DNA of 64,000 nucleotides from NCBI GenBank assembly GCA_902766745.1, contig CACXES010000041.1, positions 79,980 to 143,979 on the forward strand, written 5' to 3'. The DNA is from an uncultured Ruminococcus sp. (GTDB lineage Bacteria > Bacillota > Clostridia > Monoglobales > Monoglobaceae). Shown here one piece after another: positions 1-8,713 of this stretch (the stretch's first letter is position 1; each line of letters starts with the position of its first letter). A model generated the notes under the pieces. The model searched no databases. It was given only the letters and a program-made list of their open reading frames with translations, and was not told where the DNA came from. Position numbers and translations under genes: made by a program.

Positions 1-748
<748 letters not shown>

Positions 749-758
749 CTATTTCTTG

Positions 759-785
759 TTAGCACTCTACTCTCTCGAGTGCTAA
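759..785. promoter_or_regulatory. CIRCE operator (HrcA binding site) of groESL
   Basis: Perfect inverted repeat TTAGCACTC-N9-GAGTGCTAA, identical to the consensus CIRCE element bound by the HrcA repressor. It lies between the groESL promoter and groS, where it would overlap the start of the transcript. Confidence 0.98.
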
Positions 786-793
786 CATGGTAT

Positions 794-822
794 ATAATAC
801 AGAAAAAACAGCGATAAATCAA
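794..822 (-). promoter_or_regulatory. groESL sigma-A promoter
   Basis: Read on the minus strand: -35 TTGATT (817-822), a 17-base spacer, and -10 TATTAT (794-799). The CIRCE operator begins 8 bases downstream of the -10 box, the usual arrangement for HrcA repression. Confidence 0.75.
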
Positions 823-1032
823 GCTTGATTATAAACGGTTATCCGGAATTATATAGAATTATAATCGATTATTCTAAGTTTTTATACTGTTTTCTCAAAT
901 TCATAAAATTTCCCCTATTGCAAAACTTTTGTATATATTATAGCAATCAATATAATTAAGTAATTTTTATATTATGCAAAACTGCAAATTACCGGTTTTA
1001 AATGAAATTGCCAAAAACACAATCTGTTTACT

Positions 1033-1353
1033 TTATACTACGACAACCGCAGTACCGCTCGCAGTGACCATAAGCATACCGTTATCCGTGCCGAGAACTT
1101 CATAGTCTATATCTACACCGATAATAGCGTTAGCTCCCCTTTGCGCCGCCCTATCGCACATCTCCTGCATTGCATTGTCCCGTGCCTTGGACAGCTCATC
1201 CTCATAAGATGCCGCACGTCCACCGAAAACGTTTCTCAAGCTTGCGCCGAAATCCTTGAACACGTTCACGCCTGATATTACTTCGCCGAACACAATTCCC
1301 TTATACTCCGCAACCGATTTTCCTTCAACTGAATTTGTTGTTGTGATTACCAT
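1033..1353 (-). CDS. YbjQ-family (UPF0145, heavy-metal-binding-domain-like) protein
   Basis: Small cytosolic protein of about 106 residues from the YbjQ/UPF0145 family, whose members form ring-shaped pentamers and whose role is not settled. Seen here: [20 protein letters not shown] at the N-terminus, [39 protein letters not shown], then [17 protein letters not shown], all typical of the family. I take the ATG at 1351-1353 because GGAGAA lies 6 bases before it; an in-frame ATG seven codons earlier would place the SD inside the gene. It stands alone between groESL and tsf, and its leader holds a perfect 19-base tandem repeat (1388-1425). Confidence 0.9.
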   Translation of the reverse strand: MVITTTNSVEGKSVAEYKGIVFGEVISGVNVFKDFGASLRNVFGGRAASYEDELSKARDNAMQEMCDRAAQRGANAIIGVDIDYEVLGTDNGMLMVTASGTAVVVV

Positions 1354-1387
1354 AGCTATTTCTCCTTTATTCACGGAACAATATCAA

Positions 1388-1425
1388 TTTAATATTTTGT
1401 GCATTGTTTAATATTTTGTGCATTG
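1388..1425. repeat. Perfect tandem duplication of a 19-base unit upstream of the YbjQ-family gene
   Basis: TTTAATATTTTGTGCATTG occurs twice head-to-tail without mismatch (1388-1406 and 1407-1425). The repeat lies 35-72 bases upstream of the YbjQ-family start codon, in its promoter or 5' leader, and just beyond the tsf terminator. It could be a duplicated operator or a recent slippage event. Confidence 0.95.
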
Positions 1426-1430
1426 ATATA

Positions 1431-1472
1431 TAAAACCCGTAAAATATACAGGTCAACTGACATTTTACGGGT
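1431..1472 (-). terminator. Rho-independent terminator of rpsB-tsf
   Basis: Perfect 11-base stem: ACCCGTAAAAT at 1435-1445 pairs with ATTTTACGGGT at 1462-1472. On the minus strand it is followed by TTTTATAT. It lies 22 bases beyond the tsf stop. Confidence 0.88.
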
Positions 1473-1494
1473 AATTATATGCAAGTAAATTTAA

Positions 1495-2406
1495 TTATTT
1501 AATCATGCTTGCAACTTCGTCTGCGAAGTTTTCTTCCTTCTTCTCAAGACCTTCGCCTGTTTCAAAACGTACAAAGCTGTTTATCTTGATGTCTGCGCCA
1601 ATCTTCTTGCCGACAGCTTCGATATACTTTGCAACGCTTTCCTTGTTTTCAGCCTTTACATATTCCTGTTCAAGCAGGCAAATTTCCTTAAGCTCTTTTG
1701 CAAGACGGCCGGAGATCATCTTCTCGATGATGTTATCGGGCTTAGATGCATTCTTGGGATCATTTTTGAGCTGAGCAATAAGGATTTCCTTTTCGTGGTT
1801 CTTGTATTCCTCGGATACATCTGCGCTGGACAAATACTTAGGACTGAGAGCCGCAATCTGCATAGCTATATTTTTGAGACATTCGCGAACTTCGTCACAG
1901 TCGGGAGCATCAGCATCAACCAGAACACCGATTTTACCTGCGGCGTGAATGTAATCAACAACAACGCCAGCAGTTTCGATTCTTGCAAAACGTCTGATTT
2001 TCATATTCTCACCGATTTTAGCGATTTTCTCGGTAAGAATGTCTCCGATTGTGCTGTCTCCGCATTTTTCCGCCTTAAGCGCCTCAACATCCGCAGGATT
2101 TGTATCAGCAACCGTCTTTGCAACGTCACCTACAAATGTCTGGAATTCGGTATTCTTAGCAACAAAATCCGTTTCGGAATTTACCTCAACCAAAACGCCG
2201 ACTTTACCGTCCATATACGCCTTTACTATACCCTCTGCGGCAATTCTGCCTGCCTTCTTTTCGGCGGTCGCAAGACCTTTTTCTCTCAGAAATTCAACAG
2301 CCTTATCCATATCGCCGTCGGTCTCGGTGAGAGCCTTTTTGCAGTCCATCATTCCGCAGTTTGTCATTTCTCTGAGTTTTTTAACATCCTGTGCTGTAAA
2401 TGCCAT
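1495..2406 (-). CDS. tsf: Translation elongation factor Ts
   Basis: EF-Ts regenerates EF-Tu-GTP by nucleotide exchange. The protein has 303 residues, full length. It carries the N-terminal UBA-like segment (AQDVKKLREMTNCGMMDCKK), then TDGDMDKAVEFLREKGLA, the signature SETDFVAKN, and a second core subdomain (IHAAGKIGVLV). The ATG at 2404-2406 is preceded by AAAGGA. It follows rpsB with a 130-base gap, the conserved rpsB-tsf pair, and ends at a strong terminator. Confidence 0.98.
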   Translation of the reverse strand: MAFTAQDVKKLREMTNCGMMDCKKALTETDGDMDKAVEFLREKGLATAEKKAGRIAAEGIVKAYMDGKVGVLVEVNSETDFVAKNTEFQTFVGDVAKTVADTNPADVEALKAEKCGDSTIGDILTEKIAKIGENMKIRRFARIETAGVVVDYIHAAGKIGVLVDADAPDCDEVRECLKNIAMQIAALSPKYLSSADVSEEYKNHEKEILIAQLKNDPKNASKPDNIIEKMISGRLAKELKEICLLEQEYVKAENKESVAKYIEAVGKKIGADIKINSFVRFETGEGLEKKEENFADEVASMIK

Positions 2407-2536
2407 TTTATATCAATCCTTTCTGAATTACTATAAATAAGGGTACAACCCATAATTCAATTCTTCGACTGTTTGATTCAGCCGAAATCTCAATATCACT
2501 GCCGATATGTTCAGCTTAAGCAGTAATTATCAATAA

Positions 2537-3295
2537 TTATTCCTCATCGAGCATATCGAGGTTAACCTCTTCGGCTGTATTCTCTTCCTGCGCTGCCTCA
2601 ACATCGTTCTGCTCGCCCTGACGGCCTTCTATAACGGCATTGCCGATTGTCTGAGCGATAAGCTTTACCGCACGGATAGCGTCATCGTTACCGGGGATGG
2701 GATATTCAGCCTCTTCCGGATCACAGTTAGTATCAACGATGGCGATAACGGGAATACCGAGCTTGTGAGCTTCAGCAATAGCGTTCTTTTCCTTTCTGGG
2801 GTCAACAACAAACATTGCTGCGGGAAGATCCTTCATCTCTTTGATTCCGCCCAGGAACTTCTCAAGCTTCTCATGTTCAAGATTCAGTTTAATAACCTCT
2901 TTCTTGGGAAGAAGATCCATAGTTCCGTCCTCAGCCATTTTTTCAAGCTGATAAAGACGTTCGATTCTCTTTTTAATGGTCTTAAAGTTAGTAAGCATAC
3001 CGCCGAGCCAACGAGCGTTTACATAGTACATTCCGGTTCTCTCGGCTTCCTCGCGGATAGCGTCCTGCGCCTGCTTCTTTGTGCCGACAAAAAGTATGCT
3101 GCCGCCTTCTGCCGCAACGTCACGGACAAAGTAATATGCCTCCTCAATTTTCTTTACAGTCTTCTGCAGGTCTATGATATAGATACCGTTTCTCTCCGTA
3201 AAAATGTACTCAGCCATTTTAGGATTCCAGCGGCGTGTCTGATGTCCGAAGTGAACACCTGCCTCCAAAAGCTGCTTCATCTGAATTACTCCCAT
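2537..3295 (-). CDS. rpsB: 30S ribosomal protein S2
   Basis: S2 joins the small subunit late and is needed for S1 binding. The protein has 252 residues and begins [20 protein letters not shown], followed by [18 protein letters not shown] and the conserved [19 protein letters not shown] and [14 protein letters not shown]. The acidic C-terminal tail is common in Clostridia. SD GGAGG lies 8 bases before the ATG. The 5' leader can fold into a long nested hairpin (3323-3387), consistent with autoregulation by S2. Confidence 0.98.
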   Translation of the reverse strand: MGVIQMKQLLEAGVHFGHQTRRWNPKMAEYIFTERNGIYIIDLQKTVKKIEEAYYFVRDVAAEGGSILFVGTKKQAQDAIREEAERTGMYYVNARWLGGMLTNFKTIKKRIERLYQLEKMAEDGTMDLLPKKEVIKLNLEHEKLEKFLGGIKEMKDLPAAMFVVDPRKEKNAIAEAHKLGIPVIAIVDTNCDPEEAEYPIPGNDDAIRAVKLIAQTIGNAVIEGRQGEQNDVEAAQEENTAEEVNLDMLDEE

Positions 3296-3322
3296 GATTT
3301 ACACCTCCAAAGTTTTTACCTC

Positions 3323-3387
3323 CGCACGGCTCGTCTCGCACAAGTACCGTCATGGGTTTGCGGCACCGCTTGTACAATCCCCGTGCG
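3323..3387 (-). promoter_or_regulatory. Structured 5' leader of rpsB (candidate S2 autoregulatory element)
   Basis: On the transcript CGCACGG (3381-3387) can pair with CCGTGCG (3323-3329). Inside it GUACAAG (3369-3375) can pair with CUUGUGC (3338-3344) including one G-U, extended by GUGCCG against CGGUAC. This gives a long interrupted stem ending 27 bases before the S2 start. Ribosomal-protein leaders of this kind are known upstream of rpsB in several bacteria; assignment to a known family would need a covariance search. Confidence 0.55.
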
Positions 3388-3438
3388 TGCGTAGTTTAAT
3401 AAATTTCGCTGAAAATGTATCTTTTCAAACGCCATAAT

Positions 3439-3467
3439 ATTATATCATAATATCTTATTTAATGCAA
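3439..3467 (-). promoter_or_regulatory. rpsB-tsf sigma-A promoter
   Basis: Minus strand: -35 TTGCAT (3462-3467), 17-base spacer, -10 TATAAT (3439-3444). It would give a leader of about 135 bases containing the hairpin at 3323-3387. Confidence 0.75.
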
Positions 3468-3495
3468 GCACATTTTTTAAATTTGGCAGTTTCTA

Positions 3496-3529
3496 CAAAA
3501 AATGCGGAACGAAGTGTGCCGTTCCGCAT
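3496..3529 (-). terminator. Rho-independent terminator of ldh
   Basis: ATGCGGAAC (3502-3510) pairs perfectly with GTTCCGCAT (3521-3529) around a 10-base loop. On the minus strand the stem is followed by a run of T. It lies 22 bases after the ldh stop codon. Confidence 0.9.
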
Positions 3530-3551
3530 AAATTAACATATCAAGCTGTAA

Positions 3552-4499
3552 TCAGAAGCCGATTTCGGCGGACAGGCGTTTCATTGTTTCCGCACTGCTC
3601 CTGAGACCTTTCATCTCCTCCTCGGAGAAATCGATGGAAATTATCCTTTCAGCACCGCCCGAACCTACTACCGTCGGAACTGACAGGCATATGTCGGAAA
3701 TCCCATATTCGCCTTCAAGCAAGCTTGAAACGGTCAGTATCGAATTTTCATCACCTATTATACTTTCAACGATTTTTCTAACCGCAAGGGCAATGGCGTA
3801 ATAAGTTGACCCTTTCTTTTCGATAATTTCGTATGCCGCATTTTTGGTTTTGTTATAAAACTCATCACGGCAAATATTTAAGGAGCGGCAGTACCCTTCG
3901 GCAGAACAGTATTCGTCAACACTCATTCCGGCAACACTCGTCGCCGACCATGCCGCAACCTCTGAATCGCCGTGCTCGCCGACGATATAGGTATGAACGT
4001 TTCTCGGATCGATATTCGCATGCTCTCCGAGCAGGTACTTGAGTCTCGATGTGTCGAGCACCGTTCCGGACCCAATTACGTTATGCTTTGAAAACCCGGA
4101 TATTTTATAGGTAATATACGTTAATATATCTACCGGGTTCGTAACAACCATCAATATCGTATCATCATGGCAATACTTCAATATATTATCGATAATATTT
4201 CGGAAGATATCTGCATTCCGTCGAAGCAAATCCGTTCTCTTTTCGCCCTCGCATTGACTTGCTCCTGCGGTTATAATTACCATATCGCTGCCTTTTATGT
4301 CACTGTAGCTGCCTGCGGTAATTTTAACGGGACTGACAAAGCTGACGCCGTGGTTCATATCCATGGCATCGCCCTCCGCCTTATCGCGGTTTATATCTAT
4401 CAGAACGATTTCCGAAACCAAAGAACTCAGCATAATGGTATATGCTACGGTTGCGCCGACGTTTCCGGCACCCACAACAGTTATTTTTCCTTTGAACAT
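3552..4499 (-). CDS. ldh: L-lactate dehydrogenase
   Basis: NAD-dependent reduction of pyruvate to L-lactate, a fermentative electron sink. The 315-residue protein has the Rossmann motif ITVVGAGNVGATVAYTIM, and the active-site segments GASQCEGEKRTDLLRRN and VTNPVDILTYI, GTVLDTSRLKYLLG, and the catalytic histidine in IVGEHGDSEVAAWS. Gln in GASQ, at the position that is Arg in malate dehydrogenases, favours lactate over malate as substrate. SD GAGGTG precedes the ATG. It is monocistronic, with its own terminator. Confidence 0.94.
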   Translation of the reverse strand: MFKGKITVVGAGNVGATVAYTIMLSSLVSEIVLIDINRDKAEGDAMDMNHGVSFVSPVKITAGSYSDIKGSDMVIITAGASQCEGEKRTDLLRRNADIFRNIIDNILKYCHDDTILMVVTNPVDILTYITYKISGFSKHNVIGSGTVLDTSRLKYLLGEHANIDPRNVHTYIVGEHGDSEVAAWSATSVAGMSVDEYCSAEGYCRSLNICRDEFYNKTKNAAYEIIEKKGSTYYAIALAVRKIVESIIGDENSILTVSSLLEGEYGISDICLSVPTVVGSGGAERIISIDFSEEEMKGLRSSAETMKRLSAEIGF

Positions 4500-4553
4500 A
4501 CAACAATCACCTCTGTTTGTGTTTGCTGTATATTATGCCTCAAAACCGTTTAT

Positions 4554-7500
4554 TTATACGTTCTGAACGACAATTATATCGGTAGTTTCACCGTATGACA
4601 TACTGACAAATACAAGATCCCCCGTGCGTATATCCGATGCATCCCCGACTTCTATCGTTTTTAATCTTTTATTCAGCACATATACTCTTGCCGTATCAAG
4701 TACAGCAGTTCGAAGCCTCTTGTTCCCGGCCTCCGCAGAAAATAAAATTTTATTGTTATATCTGCCGTATACCTTTGCAAAAGCAGTGTACAACTCACTG
4801 AAATAATTATTGTCGCTCAGTGCGCCGTAATCGCCCGTATTGCTTTCGTAAAGAATTTGATCTTCGATCATTTTCGAGGTGAGCAGCATTCTAAAGCTTT
4901 TGCAGTGGCTCTCATCATCGGAATACTGCTGTATTACCTCGCCGCCGTTAAATACGCAATTCCCGTTCGAGGTATCCCTCGGGGTATAACCGGGCAGCCA
5001 TCCGTTTGTATCGTCAGTTCCGCCCTCGTTGTCAAAGTACACCGCTTCGTCTGTGCCTCCGGAGTAGACAGAAAGCTTAAGGCAGGCTTCGCCGTCTGCA
5101 TTGTTGATCTGTGAACAGTCGCGGATAAAGGCTATGTTGTCGTAAGGCTTAACCTCTCTTCTGCGGCTTCCGTTAATATATATTACCGCCGCTCCGACCG
5201 TATACTCCTCCGATACGTTGTAAAGCTTGATGTTGTATTCAAAATCCGTATTCAGCCAGTTGCGGCTTTTTACTTTATATTCATTAATTTGCGTTTCATT
5301 CTCGGGTATAACAAAAACAGGAGTTTCAGGCCCAAGCCGGTATATTGACGCAAATACGCAAAGCTGTCCTCCGTAATACTTGCACGAGGAGGACGAGAAG
5401 CCTAATTCAAGCTCCGAAGCTTCGTCAGATGTCAATATCTCGGATATTCTGCCCTTGTTTATTTTCAAACGTATAAGCTGCGGCGGCAGCGAGGCTATAT
5501 CCGCTGTTCTGTGCGCTGTGCCGTTAAGACGTGTACTTTCATCTGCGATATATATATCTGCAGCTCCGTCCTCTGAAATCAGGCGCAGAGCAACGCTCCT
5601 GCCGAAAGCGTCCGCAGTGTCCGGACTTTGTAAATACGCATATGTATATACCCCCTCTGCCTCAGCGGAAAAGGCTCGCCCATTTATATCCGTAAATAAG
5701 CAGACCTTCGCACCTATTTTCGGCTTATCTCCCATGTATCTGAAATCCTTTGCCAATTTAACGGAATAATCTTCGATCTTTATCTCATCATCATTGACGG
5801 ACGAAAAAATTCCGTCTACATATGTATTTGTTATTGCGATACGCATCACTGTGCCATCCTCGCTTAGTGCGGCGGAAATTACATCGTTTCGTCTGACATA
5901 CGCATCCTCAATTTCGCAATTTTCCCCGTACACGGATATATCAATCCTGTCCGCCGACTCCGGAATACTGAAAACACCTCCGTCAAGTCTGTTTGTCACA
6001 CCCTTGCTCAATGGAGCTGAATTTGCTGCTATATAATTTTTATAATCCCAAATAATAATGGTATCTGCGGAATTTCCTCCGTTTTTGATAAAACAGATGC
6101 TGCCCGAATTAATTTTCAATCCGTTGGTTGTGCCTATTCTATCCTTATATCTGCCATTGTACACAATGCGAGTGTTTGCAGTCACGTTCACGCTGCGAGG
6201 CTTATCATCGCCGCCGTCATAGTATATCCTTCCATCCTTTATATAAAGATATCGGTCTGCCGAAACTTCAAGGATTGTGCTGTGTTTAGGTTCGGCATAT
6301 AAAAGCTTATCATCTTTTACATACGCCTCGACATTTCTGCCGAGTAGTATGTCATAGTTATCCTTGCACTCGTAACGTATGCCATCGATTACGATTTCGG
6401 ATTTATCGGCTATGATCTCGCTGACAATACTCATTCCGCCGACCGATGTTACAACACCGTCAACCGTATCAATTTCGTGATATGCGGCCAAAAGCGTTTC
6501 TCCGCGATTAAACTCGGAATTATCACCGAACAGCGTTTGCCGAAACGGCTCCGCCTTCAAGGCACGGCATATCATCAAAGCGGCATCTCCCCTTGTGATA
6601 GGCACGTCACCGTCTTCGTTCCCGTTTAATAATCCGATTCTTGCTGCCACTGTGCGAACTCCGTTAGGATAGCCGCCAAGCTTTTCAATCTCCGAGGAAT
6701 AGCCGAGTGCACAAACAAGCATTTTCGCCGCTTCTGTATATGTCACGGGAGCATCGGGCTTGAATTGTCCTGTTTCGTCACCTTGTATTATTCCTTGCCC
6801 GTAAAGTGCGGCCACCGCCGCAGATGCCCAATGCCTCTGCGAAACATCCGAAAAGACCATTTCACCTCTACCGCTGTCGGTGAGACAGATAATTTTTGCA
6901 ATAAGCTGTGCCAAAGCCGCACGATTCAGCGTTTCCTCCGGCATAAATTCATATTCGTTTACGCCATCCGCAAATCCTAAAGCCTTAAGCATCGCCGCCG
7001 CACTCTCATAAGGTGTTCCGATACAGTCGGCAAAGCCTATATCCGTTTTGTAAAACTCATAATCCACCGAAGCGAGCATAGGCGTCCAGGCTTCATCGAA
7101 CTTATCGCTGTATATGATTTTAACATATTTATCTGACGGTAAAATGCTGCGCAGCGAATAAGTGACCGGAATCCACTTCCAGCTTTCGACCGAGCCGATT
7201 TTCATGTTGGGACGTATTTTGTGCCAATTTTCTCCATCCTCGGATGCCTCGAAATCAAAATGCGGAATGTCGGCTGTGTATCTGAAATATGTGTTAAATA
7301 CCGGATACCGATCGGCTTCGATTTTATATATAAGCCATTCTCGGGTATTTTCGCTGCGTCTTAGCATGGTGTGATCCTCGTCAAAAGCGTAGTAGTCCTC
7401 CTCCGGAACAGTGTAAGCATATAAGCCGTCACTGTGGTCGATACAACGAGAAAAATCTGTACAGTCATCATAAACCTCAGGGATTAATCCGTTTTCTGCC

Positions 7501-7583
7501 GAAACACCTTCGTTCGCATATATACAAAAAGGCATCATAAGCATAATCGCAAGAATTGCCGCATATATTCGTTTTTTAGTCAT
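4554..7583 (-). CDS. Large secreted protein: discoidin-like domain, three SLH repeats, long unrecognised C-terminal region
   Basis: Predicted S-layer-associated protein of 1009 residues. Seen: a signal peptide (about 1-24, hydrophobic IYAAILAIMLMMPFCIYA); a beta-sandwich-like domain at about 40-178 (MLRRSENTREWLIYKIE, FEASEDGENWH, KYVKIIYSD); three SLH repeats at about 182-235, 243-295 and 300-345, the clearest being FSDVSQRHWASAAVAALYGQ; then ~660 residues of beta-rich sequence I do not recognise. The 40-178 domain resembles the N-terminal domain of the dockerin protein encoded just upstream. The C-terminal region resembles that of the SLH protein at 54199-56697. SLH repeats usually bind pyruvylated cell-wall polymers. 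SD GGGAG, 6 bases before ATG. Last gene of a three-gene locus; 11-base gap from the dockerin gene. Confidence 0.85.
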   Translation of the reverse strand: MTKKRIYAAILAIMLMMPFCIYANEGVSAENGLIPEVYDDCTDFSRCIDHSDGLYAYTVPEEDYYAFDEDHTMLRRSENTREWLIYKIEADRYPVFNTYFRYTADIPHFDFEASEDGENWHKIRPNMKIGSVESWKWIPVTYSLRSILPSDKYVKIIYSDKFDEAWTPMLASVDYEFYKTDIGFADCIGTPYESAAAMLKALGFADGVNEYEFMPEETLNRAALAQLIAKIICLTDSGRGEMVFSDVSQRHWASAAVAALYGQGIIQGDETGQFKPDAPVTYTEAAKMLVCALGYSSEIEKLGGYPNGVRTVAARIGLLNGNEDGDVPITRGDAALMICRALKAEPFRQTLFGDNSEFNRGETLLAAYHEIDTVDGVVTSVGGMSIVSEIIADKSEIVIDGIRYECKDNYDILLGRNVEAYVKDDKLLYAEPKHSTILEVSADRYLYIKDGRIYYDGGDDKPRSVNVTANTRIVYNGRYKDRIGTTNGLKINSGSICFIKNGGNSADTIIIWDYKNYIAANSAPLSKGVTNRLDGGVFSIPESADRIDISVYGENCEIEDAYVRRNDVISAALSEDGTVMRIAITNTYVDGIFSSVNDDEIKIEDYSVKLAKDFRYMGDKPKIGAKVCLFTDINGRAFSAEAEGVYTYAYLQSPDTADAFGRSVALRLISEDGAADIYIADESTRLNGTAHRTADIASLPPQLIRLKINKGRISEILTSDEASELELGFSSSSCKYYGGQLCVFASIYRLGPETPVFVIPENETQINEYKVKSRNWLNTDFEYNIKLYNVSEEYTVGAAVIYINGSRRREVKPYDNIAFIRDCSQINNADGEACLKLSVYSGGTDEAVYFDNEGGTDDTNGWLPGYTPRDTSNGNCVFNGGEVIQQYSDDESHCKSFRMLLTSKMIEDQILYESNTGDYGALSDNNYFSELYTAFAKVYGRYNNKILFSAEAGNKRLRTAVLDTARVYVLNKRLKTIEVGDASDIRTGDLVFVSMSYGETTDIIVVQNV

Positions 7584-7594
7584 AGCATACTCCC

Positions 7595-8713
7595 TTAATC
7601 CTCGGCAGATGTCATGTATCTCGCAGCATACGCAAGGTCTATGATATCTATTACACCGTTTTTATCCGCATCACAAAGACGGTTGTTGTCGTCAGACGTC
7701 CTTCCGTAGTTTTCGATAATAAAGTCTATATCCCTTTGCGTAATTATGTTGTCTCCGTCCGTGTCGGCAGGCATAGACGCACAAAGTGTAAAAGTCTTTT
7801 CGGCAAATAAGTCACCGCTCTCCGCTCGGACGGTGACGGTGTCTCCGACAATCATATCCGGCGAAATAATCACCTTGCCGTCAGAGGATACTTCAACGCT
7901 TTCGGATTCACACACCCAGGTAACGGCCGCATCGATGTCATTTCCTATCTGATCTAAAATTCTGCCGCAAAGCGTGTATTCGTAAGGCTCATATATAGGT
8001 ATGTACAGCTCATCTTTGCCATCGATAATGATCTCAGATTCCCGAGGTGCTTCTGTATTTGCATACAGCCCAAGAAAATACGGATTCCACCAGTTCTGTA
8101 AATTGGCTTCTTCTCCCCAAATGACCTTAACATATTTTATGCCGCTTATATTTTCCGCAGAGTAATCTATTCTCGTCCAACGATTTTCGTTCTCGGTAAT
8201 GTTTATCGTAATATCGGCATCAATCCATGTTGCGCCGTCCTTTGAAAGCTCAATGCTCATAGGTGCCACGTCTGACGGCAGGTGACAGCTTGATGCGAAA
8301 ATCTCTGAAACGTAGGGGATTTCAAATATTGCCCAAGCCTCTCCTATTGCTCCGTCACGGCGCATAATACACTCTGCGCCGTACATATTATATTTTTCTT
8401 CTTCCAGAACAGTATAGCTTTGAACATTGAATGCATCTGATGCCAATTCTGCCTTGTCCGCAAAAAAATCATATTTCTTTGCATCGACATTCGATTCAAC
8501 ATTGTCCTGTCCTTCATCCTTCGGCGGTTCTTTATCGTTATCGTTTTTATCCGATTCATACGCATCCGAAGGTGTTGAGGTATTCGCCTCACTCTCGGAA
8601 AAATCCGCATTAATATCCACAGTATTGATTTCCGTTTCCCCATCGGCAAATGCCGAAAGTGAAAGAAGTGCGACAAGTGTCACCATTATCAATACATTAA
8701 TTTTCAACTTCAT
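7595..8713 (-). CDS. Secreted protein with C-terminal type I-like dockerin
   Basis: About 372 residues, exported (signal peptide MKLKINVLIMVTLVALLSLS, cut near residue 24). Acidic Asn/Asp/Ser-rich linker to about 70; a discoidin-like domain at about 70-210 similar to that in the neighbouring 1009-residue SLH protein; an Ig-like domain (YTLCGRILDQIGNDIDAAVTW, with SVEVSSDGKVIIS); and a dockerin at about 312-368 with two Ca-binding loops, DTDGDNIITQRDID and DADKNGVIDIIDLA. Dockerins dock onto cohesins, and a cohesin-like domain is encoded directly upstream. I use the ATG at 8711-8713 with SD GGAGGT 7 bases before it; a GTG three codons earlier overlaps the SD. The start overlaps the end of the upstream gene, so translation may be coupled. 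No catalytic domain is evident. Confidence 0.83.
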   Translation of the reverse strand: MKLKINVLIMVTLVALLSLSAFADGETEINTVDINADFSESEANTSTPSDAYESDKNDNDKEPPKDEGQDNVESNVDAKKYDFFADKAELASDAFNVQSYTVLEEEKYNMYGAECIMRRDGAIGEAWAIFEIPYVSEIFASSCHLPSDVAPMSIELSKDGATWIDADITINITENENRWTRIDYSAENISGIKYVKVIWGEEANLQNWWNPYFLGLYANTEAPRESEIIIDGKDELYIPIYEPYEYTLCGRILDQIGNDIDAAVTWVCESESVEVSSDGKVIISPDMIVGDTVTVRAESGDLFAEKTFTLCASMPADTDGDNIITQRDIDFIIENYGRTSDDNNRLCDADKNGVIDIIDLAYAARYMTSAED

